Below are positions 57,991 through 64,000 of a stretch of 64,000 bases of DNA, piece by piece. Numbering within the stretch: the stretch's first letter is position 1; each line of letters opens with the position of its first letter. Made by a program: the position numbers and the translations under genes. Below the pieces are notes generated by a model. The model was not told where the DNA came from, did no database searches, and worked only from the letters and a program-made list of their open reading frames with translations. This DNA is from Vicia villosa (Eukaryota; Streptophyta; Magnoliopsida; Fabales; Fabaceae). The stretch lies in contig NC_081180.1 in assembly GCF_029867415.1 (NCBI RefSeq), positions 238,708,823 through 238,772,822 on the forward strand, given 5' to 3'.

Positions 57991-58017
57991 ATAAAATATA
58001 AACTACTGTTTAGATTG

Positions 58018-58235
58018 TCAACACCAAAATTATCTTAGAAACATTATGGTCAAGTACAATATATAGACAGACTAGCTTAGGAAGCCAAAAGAGTGTTAAA
58101 GTAATTTTTAGAGTATAAAATGTTATTATATGATAAATATAGAACTGCTAAGCTAATATTAGAGAATTATGATTCCTATTATAACATTCGAGGTCAAATA
58201 AAACAAACTCCTCAAAAGTCTTTTCTATACTATAG
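58018..58235. repeat. Direct repeat 2, copy b
   Basis: Pairs with 56668-56883. Confidence 0.75.
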
Positions 58236-58960
58236 ACAACATACCCTATATGTTTAATCAAGAAAATCATAGTTGGTATAATTGTGATTTCTTGAATCTT
58301 GTCAAAATAATCACATGCCATTCTCTTATAAGTTTCTACAGTCTGAAATCTTCAACACTTGCACTAAAAAGGGGAAAAGTAATCACATCATGTTAGTGAA
58401 TGTGTCAATATGAAAAAGAAAATAGTCTTTAAAGAACAAACTAAAAATCAACTCACCATAAAGATATTTGTATTCCAATTCAAAAGCAGAAAAATAGCTA
58501 AAATCAACCCTACAAATACTTAACATCACAGGGAGTTGTAGATCAAATTCTTATAAATAAAACATTAGAAGAGAAAGCATAGAGCATATATGAAAGTTTA
58601 CCTTTTTATGGAAACAAATGAAGGAATGAATTATGCAGAGAAGCAAGTGGAAAATCTTAGATCTAGAATCTATTCTCGGGTTTATTTGGTTGTGTTGCTT
58701 CCTTCGGTTACTCACTCACACTATTTAATAAGTGGTTGGTGAGAGTGCTATATAACTAGCTTCTCTGGCTGATTTTAATTGTGTTTCCTTGGTTAACTCT
58801 CTCATTCACTTTAATATTTGGTTGGTGAGAGTGTATTTATATAATTGCAACATTTGCCCCAAAAATATTAAATGTAGGTTCTTAATTCAATCTAACAGTT
58901 ACTCTTTCACCTTCTTTTCTATAATTTAGATCCTCATTTTATTTGTTATAAAATTAAATC
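58236..58960. other. Non-coding interval in the CACTA relic
   Basis: No gene is recognised. Around 58695-58860 a GTGTTGCTTCCTTCGGTTACTCACTCAC-like stretch recurs imperfectly about 95 bp further on (TTGGTGAGAGTG... occurs twice). Confidence 0.4.
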
Positions 58961-59208
58961 AAATTACAGTTTTGGTCCCCCTGTTTTAGGTTTTTCACGA
59001 TTTTGGTCCCCCTATTTTCTTTTTAGACAGTTTTGGTCCCTCATCCCATGAACAGTACATGTCCGTACATGAACAGTACATGTCCGTACATCAACAGTGC
59101 ATGAACAATTGCATCAAAATTGGGATGGGGGACCAAAACTGTTTAAAAAGAAAATAGAGGGACCAAAATCGTGGAAAACCCAAAACAGAGGGACCAAAAC
59201 TGTAATTT
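58961..59208. mobile_element. Foldback MITE (GGGACCAAAACTGTAATTT ends)
   Basis: The left arm starts AAATTACAGTTTTGGTCCCC and the right arm ends GGGACCAAAACTGTAATTT. The arms are about 90 bp and nearly complementary, including TTTTCACGATTTTGGTCCC against GGGACCAAAATCGTGGAAAA. The loop has ACATGAACAGTACATGTCCGT repeated. This type is common in legume genomes and has no coding capacity. Confidence 0.8.
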
Positions 59209-59547
59209 AGCCAAACTTGAATTGACCCAAATTTTTAATTAATTAAAGATTATAAGTTTGAGAGATTTAATCAAAATAAATTGGACTTCAAACTAAAATT
59301 CCAAAATTCCAAAAATAAATAAGAAAAATAAAATTTTAATATTAATAATAGTAAAACTAATGACTATTTTACAATTATTATTTGAGATGAAATATTAACA
59401 ATATCAATTGAAGTTTCATAGCTAAAATTTAATACTAAATTGGCATATATTGTCAATTTATTATTGTAAATTGATCTAACAATCTGGCACTTTCCAGCGA
59501 GTATTTCAATTATGAAAGTTGGTAATTATGAGAGTTGATACAAGTAA
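59209..59547. other. AT-rich non-coding interval
   Basis: I see no gene, RNA or repeat here. Confidence 0.45.
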
Positions 59548-59859
59548 ATGAAGACTGTTTTTTGTTATCAAGATCTTTGGGATGTTGTGAAAGAAGTGGT
59601 AGCACCGCTTGCAGAAAATACAATGGATGAACAAAAAGCTACACATAAAGAATTGAAGAAGATGAATTATATGGCTCTCTTTATAATTCATCAATGTCTG
59701 AGTCGAGATAATTTTGAAAAGCTTAGTTATGTTGAATATGCAAAAGAAGCTTGTGAGATTTTTGAAAAGCCTTTTGGAGCAACAGCCGGAAGCAAGTGCC
59801 ATGGAGAAAATAGTTCTATAATAATGAAGCAAGGGAGCATGTTGCTCATTTACTTATGA
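59548..59859 (+). pseudogene. Copia gag fragment
   Basis: The frame reads MKTVFCYQDLWDVVKEVVAP then LAENTMDEQKATHKELKK.NYMALFIIHQCLS..NFEKLSYVEYAKEACEIFEKPFG. This matches the widespread UBN2/DUF4219-type Gag of copia elements (YQDLWD, KALF.IHQ, AKEAWDILEKSF). It is about 100 residues, without zinc knuckle, LTRs or pol, and after FEKPFGATAG it loses similarity. It is therefore a truncated retroelement piece, possibly captured by the surrounding CACTA relic. Confidence 0.75.
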
Positions 59860-59889
59860 GATACATGGTTTTTGTGGTAGCTCTTTGCA

Positions 59890-60240
59890 GGACCCTTTGG
59901 GTTGCGTCTACATAAATTCTTCAAATTGTCTTTTTAAATCTGTTGTCTCAACTATAACTTTATCTGCACGAGCATTAGCTAATGCAGCCTCTTCATGTGT
60001 TTTAGAAGCCTTGGCTTTAGCCGTCTCAATGGTTTCGCTATCCGCTTCTCTATTTGGGTTTGAAACGGTCACTTATTTCAAGTAAGATACTCCATATTGT
60101 ACGTTAACCGTCATTCGGGCAGTTTCGTAACACCGGTCTCGTGACTTACCGCCGACAACTTCTTTTCATAATTGTAGCTTTTGTGACCCATCCACATTAT
60201 TATTATTTTGTGTGGCTTGTATCAAATGATTCACATAATC
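59890..60240 (-). pseudogene. Transposase_24-like (En/Spm) fragment with two stops
   Basis: Minus translation gives EDYVNHLIQATQNNNNVDGS then QKLQL, a stop (TGA), KEVVGGKSRDRCYETARMT then VNVQYGVSYLK, a stop (TAA), VTVSNPNREADSETIETAKA then a helical AKASKTHEEAALANARADKV...RQFEEFM tail. This is the C-terminal region of plant Ptta/En/Spm (Transposase_24) proteins, with a coiled-coil end. The stops and the distance from the exons at 61654-62163 show it is inactive. Confidence 0.75.
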
Positions 60241-60248
60241 TTCTTGTA

Positions 60249-60325
60249 CAACACAAGATAATAATCAGTATTAACATGTAATGCTACAAGTTTGCATATA
60301 TAATCAATCCACCAACCATAATTCA
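60249..60325. repeat. Direct repeat 1, copy b
   Basis: Pairs with 56100-56175. Confidence 0.65.
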
Positions 60326-60715
60326 AAACTATTGCAAGTTAATGCGTGGTTTTTTTTATTTCATTTATGACAGAGTAATTATTAATTAATACTATTAGTT
60401 ATTCTTCAAATCTGATAAACAAAAAATTTACACATTTGAATATACGGACACTAAAGCTATTAACTTAAAATGTCTTCATTTCTAAAATTGAATTTATGGT
60501 ATATATTTTGTCAAACTTTTGAATTCCTATCATTTGGAAATTTATGGTATTAACTTTAATTTATTCTAACTAAATGTTATAAGAGTTTGATGAACAACAA
60601 ATTTATTTATGTTATAAGAATTTTTGGTAACCTAACATTATCCAAGTTCCCCTTAGCTCGTTATGAACACTAAAATAGTCATATAAAAATAGAACAGCTA
60701 TTAACACAATATACA
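60326..60715. other. AT-rich non-coding interval
   Basis: No feature is recognised. Confidence 0.45.
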
Positions 60716-61193
60716 AAGCGCCGCCAAAAAAAAGGTGGGACGGACAAGCCCGTAAATTGAAATGGGCATAAAAGTCAAGCCCACCACGCCAAGGTGGTGG
60801 GTTGGCGGGCGGCGGGCTTGCCCGCCTATTTGTTTATTTATTATTTTATCATTTTTTAATAGATTTTTTACATTTTAATTAGATTTTTCACATGGTTTTA
60901 AGAACAATTTTTTATAAAGCATTTTTTATAAATTTTACTTAAAAATATTGCATATATTCACAAATAAATGTATAAAATAAAACCATCAAAAATTACAATG
61001 AGTAGAATTAACTTAAAAAATAGCTGATTTTGACAGAGCGGCGAGTTTTGGCGGGCAGGGGACTTTGACGGGCGGCGGGTTTTTGCGTGGCGGGCTATGG
61101 CGGACGGCGGGCCTAAAATGTCAATCCAAGCCGTCACTTTTTGGTGGGTGCCTGGGCTGGCCCAGCGCGCCACGAACCGTTTTGCCACCTCTA
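60716..61193. mobile_element. GC-rich-ended MITE (GGCGGGC / GTGGCAAAACGG type)
   Basis: The ends are rich in GGCGGGC and GCCCGCC blocks and the centre is AT-rich. The complement of the right end begins TAGAGGTGGCAAAACGGTTCG. The left end (GCCGCCAAAAAAAAGGTGGGAC) is a degraded inverse, and both ends share GTCAAGCCC- or GGCTTG-type text. It resembles non-autonomous hAT-like elements frequent in legumes. No duplication was found, so the boundaries are approximate. Confidence 0.5.
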
Positions 61194-61421
61194 AATATAT
61201 ATACTACACTTTCTCATTTAAAGCACTTTGCATATACAAAAGTTGATACATACAAATGGACTATGTTTATTTTTATTAACAAAATATAAAGACTTTTATG
61301 TATCTGTTAAAATATAAGACTTGTACAATGGTATAAATCATAATAAGGGGAGTTGAGTAGTGTATAGTTTTTAATGCTAAGTACCCTAAAAACCCTATAA
61401 TTAATTGTTTTTATCTCTAAT

Positions 61422-61609
61422 GAGAAGTAAAATTAACCAATCGTTAATTGGTTCAGTGGTGATTGACGCTGAATTTGGTAGGGAGGACTATGGTTCGATC
61501 CACGCAACTACGATCAAAAGGGGACTAGAACCACTTGATGTCAGAACTGACCCCCGAACCGGACTATACCGGTAGTGATAAACAAAAAAAAAAGAGAAGT
61601 AAAATTAAC
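61422..61609 (+). mobile_element. tRNA-derived SINE with 16 bp target duplication
   Basis: The SINE body is 61438-61593, with a Pol III A box TGGTTCAGTGG (61449-61459), a B box GGTTCGATCC (61492-61501), a body with GGACTAGAACCACTTGATGTC and a poly-A end. Direct repeats GAGAAGTAAAATTAAC at 61422-61437 and 61594-61609 flank it exactly. It is transcribed by Pol III and mobilised by LINE enzymes in trans. It lies just outside the second transposase exon of the CACTA relic. Confidence 0.88.
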
Positions 61610-61653
61610 GAGAGGTCAAAATTAAACCAAAGAGAAGAAATAATAATATCATC

Positions 61654-62163
61654 TTACTTGAGTATCTCTAGCACGGTCGTCGCAATTCTCTCCATCTCTT
61701 CCCCGGTAAGTCCTCTTGGAAGCTCTTGCATTAATGGAGTTCTTCTCTTAGCCACAACCTAATACACATAGAACTCCAATAAAAATATAACAAAATCAAG
61801 AATATAATTTAAAAAAGTAGTGACATGAAAATATATTACCATCCGATCAACATGATCAGTAATACTAATGCTTCCGACTCTATGATTAGCAGCTCCCTTT
61901 TCTGATGCTCTACGCTGCTTTGCTTTTTCAGATTTTTTCTTAAACTCATCTGATTTCAAATAAACAAGCATTTCATTAAACACATTTTCATCCATCCATG
62001 AAGGTCTGATACCTCTTTCTTCATATCCAAGCCTGGCACGCCTAAGCATGTCTGAAAGTCGTGTTGATGCTCTTTTCCTAAAGATAATCTCAACCAGTTC
62101 ATCATCTAGTGTGTGCCATACACACTTCTCCTGCAATATAGATAATCTCAACCAGTTCATCAT
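61654..62163 (-). pseudogene. Transposase_24-like exons, N-terminal part of a CACTA gene
   Basis: The exon at 62163-61840 reads ...LVEIIFRKRASTRLSDMLRR then ARLGYEERGIRPSWMDENVF and SDEFKKKSEKAKQRRASEKG, ending DHVDRM before a GTAATA donor. KSEKAKQNRASEKG is a hallmark of plant Ptta/En/Spm Transposase_24 proteins. After a TATTAG acceptor, the exon at 61759-61654 reads VVAKRRTPLMQELPRGLTGE then EMERIATTVLEILK. The 5' end is scrambled by a 58 bp tandem duplication and an adjacent LTR. It probably continued into the fragment at 59890-60240. Confidence 0.7.
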
Positions 62164-62204
62164 CTAGTGTGTGCCATACACACTTCTCCAGTTCATCATC
62201 TCGG
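62083..62204. repeat. 58 bp tandem duplication in the CACTA exon
   Basis: GATAATCTCAACCAGTTCATC... starts at 62083 and again at 62141. A third short piece (CCAGTTCATCATCTCGG) reaches 62204. The duplication adjoins the LTR boundary at 62210. Confidence 0.85.
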
Positions 62205-62209
62205 TTTTT

Positions 62210-64000
62210 TGAGGCGAACTGACTCCTTACTCTTTTTTATTTGATTTTTTATATTTTTGCAAAAGTCGCCACCGACTTTTATTTTATCCAAATAGGAAAG
62301 ACATAAAAGAACAGGAAAGACCTTTTGACAGATTTTGGGTTCGGGGGGTTGGTTATACAAAGGGAAGGTTTTAAGCACCCTTTGTATCCATGGTTATCCA
62401 TAGGCTCTTAATTTTGCTTAGATCACTTTTTCCTTGTTTGATTTTGTTTGCTTGAAAAGTGGGTGTGGGTGTGTGTTGGAAAATGTTTTGACTTCGTAAT
62501 AATCCTTGGCAGATGTATACAAATATCATTTTTTGAATGGTTTGACTTTGTAATAATCCTTGGCGGATGCCTACAAAGTTTTATCTTTTGAAATTTGTTT
62601 TTTGTGAAAACAGTGATTGAAAGTTTTGATTGAAAACAGTTTTGAAATTGATTTGAAAACAGAAGAAGTGAAGATGGACACTCGGTCACATAGGTCTGAA
62701 GAGTTTCACCGGGAATAATGCCCTTCAAATACCAGATGAAAGTTTTGAAAATAGATGAGAAGTTTTGAAAATACGTTGTTTATAAATGAAAGGTGTTTGA
62801 GCAAGCAATTAGGAGTTACCTACTCTCAATTTATAAGATCTTTCCTACACATTTAATACTTTTCTTAAATGATGGTATGATTAAAAAAAAAAGTAATAAG
62901 AGGGAAAACCATAGAGGTGCAAGTGTGCAAAGTGCTTTTTTTTTTAAGTTTTATCTTGATTATTAATGTTTTAGCTCAAAGGTAAAAATATGGTCCAAGT
63001 GGACAAAAGGAAGATGACGGAAACATAAACAATGCGTCCAAATGGACAAAGAAAAAATAGCGGAAGCATAAATAATATGTCCAAATGGACAAAGAGAAAA
63101 TAGCGGAAACATAAATAATATGTCCAAATGGACAAAGAAAAATAGCGGAAACATAAATAATATGTCCAAATGGACAAAGAAAAAATAGCGGAAACATAAA
63201 TAATATGTCCAAATGGACAAAGAAAAAAAATAGCGGAAACATAAATAATATGTCCAAATGGACAAAGAGAAAATGACATAAACATAAATAATACGTCCAA
63301 ATGGACAAAGAGAAAATAACAGAAACATAAATAATACGTCCAAATGGACAAAAAGAAAATAACAGAAACATAAATAATACGTCCAAATGGACAAAGAGAA
63401 AATAACAGAAACATAAATAATATGTCAAAATGGACAAAGAAAAAATAACATAAACATAAATAATACGAATGATAAAATAAAGCATAAAACAAGAAATATA
63501 AAGAACAATATAATAAAATGCGGAAATTAAAGTCAATTGTTAGTATGTTAGCACGCGAATCATCTTGAAGCTAGTCAAGTATATCCACGATGTTAGTGAA
63601 GATCGATGGTGAGTGAATGATGATCTCGGATTTAAAGTTAATGAAAATTTATCAGAAACTTGATAGAATCATAGCGACTACACGATAAATTTCCAAAAGT
63701 CTTAAATCAACTGCATACAATCTCTGCCATATTTGATCTTTTATTCCAATTCGGGACAAAGAAAAAGATAAGAAATAATATCAAATAATATACCAAAATA
63801 AATATAAAACAAATTAAACTTAATTCATTTTTTTTTGTGATTTTTTTGGAATTGATTTTAAGTTAATTAACAAGCTAATTAAATAAATAATTATACAAAT
63901 AATTAAACTTAACAAGAAAAATATTATTTTTTATGTCAAAAATTAGATTATAAAAATATAAACCTAAATCTCAAAAGGAAAATATTTTTGGAGTTTTTTG
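62210..64000 (-). mobile_element. Partial LTR of an Ogre-like element related to solo LTR F
   Basis: The minus strand resembles solo LTR F between about 46500 and 48300: it shares the GTCCATTTGGAC repeats, CATCGATCTTCACT- or TAGTCGCTATGATT-type text and the GGTGGCGACTTTT segment near the end. The left boundary is taken at TGAGGCGAACTG (complement ends ...GTTCGCCTCA). No PBS follows it on the left, so it is a 3' LTR or a solo LTR whose other end is outside the window. It runs to the window edge. Confidence 0.65.
62994..63465 (-). repeat. About 43 bp tandem repeat, 11 units, in the right-hand LTR
   Basis: Each unit holds GTCCAAATGGACAAAGA plus an AATAGCGG or AATAACAG arm and ACATAAATAAT. The core has 5 bp inverted arms, GTCCA/TGGAC. 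The homologous place in solo LTR F (47136-47230) has three units. Long reading frames here are translations of the repeat. Confidence 0.88.

Larger units (their letters stand above)
55490..62205 (-). mobile_element. Decayed CACTA (En/Spm) transposon, multiply invaded
   Basis: Minus-strand relics lie in plausible order: Transposase_24-like exons at 62163-61654, a second transposase piece at 60240-59890, then Ulp1-like C48 peptidase exons at 57990-57707. Plant CACTA elements often carry Transposase_24 and Ulp1 genes. The interval also contains a degenerate second Ulp1 exon copy (about 55560-55640), three pairs of direct repeats and an AGCGCTTT-rich tract. Insertions include a foldback element, a copia gag piece, a GC-rich MITE and a SINE. 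I could not locate CACTA termini, so the limits are approximate and it may be more than one element. Confidence 0.5.

Noticed and set aside
62994..63465. CRISPR-like array (regular repeats)
   Set aside because: The spacers are themselves repeats, the context is a plant LTR, and no cas genes exist. It is a tandem repeat.
62963..63536. Three overlapping minus-strand frames of 143-186 codons with repeated SIWTYYLCF-like units, resembling a membrane protein
   Set aside because: They are translations of the 43 bp tandem repeat in all three frames. The periodic hydrophobicity follows from the AT-rich repeat, and there is no independent coding evidence.

Overview
This window looks like repeat-dense nuclear DNA from a legume. 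The best guess is tribe Fabeae (Pisum/Vicia/Lathyrus/Lens type). The basis is two long Ogre-type Ty3/gypsy elements with about 5 kb LTRs, an extra ORF1 upstream of gag and an intron before the RT domain, plus an AT-rich background and degenerate DNA transposons. The species is inferred, not shown. I found no convincing single-copy host gene. Nearly everything recognisable is a transposable element or a relic of one, and most are nested.

Left block (1-28221, all minus strand) is a four-level nest. A partial LTR (element D, 1-3645) sits inside the 3' LTR of a Tekay-like element without coding capacity (C, 3646-6690). C is inserted in the gag gene of Ogre copy A (6691-15697: truncated gag, ORF1, 5' UTR, complete 5' LTR). 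Copy A is inserted in the RT of Ogre copy B (15698-28221: RT start, an in-frame 376 bp intron, intact gag-protease, intact ORF1, 5' UTR, complete 5' LTR). The missing 3' halves of A and B should lie beyond the left edge.

Middle block. A nearly complete Tekay-type chromovirus (28346-37200, minus) has two about 2.14 kb LTRs, a GAGGG target duplication and a long open gag-pol broken only by two frameshifts near the start of gag. To its right are a possible TIR element (about 37802-38745), a LINE relic (about 38781-40010) and a degenerate Ty1/copia element (40291-49066, plus) with TA...TA LTR ends and a CCAAG duplication. A complete solo LTR of a different Ogre-like family (44544-48459) splits the copia RNase H.

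Right block. A TIR element (about 51047-54229) carries a three-exon plant-mobile-domain (PMD) gene that reads without interruption for 620 residues. Eleven copies of a 20 bp palindrome flank the gene. It is followed by a hAT-like MITE (54522-55285), whose empty-site paralogue is also in the window near 38285. Next comes a decayed CACTA (En/Spm) element (about 55490-62205, minus) with Transposase_24-like and Ulp1-like exon relics. It has been invaded by a foldback element, a copia gag fragment, a GC-rich MITE and a tRNA-derived SINE. The window ends in another Ogre-like LTR (62210 to the edge) with an expanded 43 bp tandem repeat.

The only uninterrupted protein-coding units are Ogre ORF1 (two copies), Ogre B gag-protease, the Tekay pol frame and the PMD gene. 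All coordinates, splice sites and difference counts were read by eye. No alignment or database search was run.
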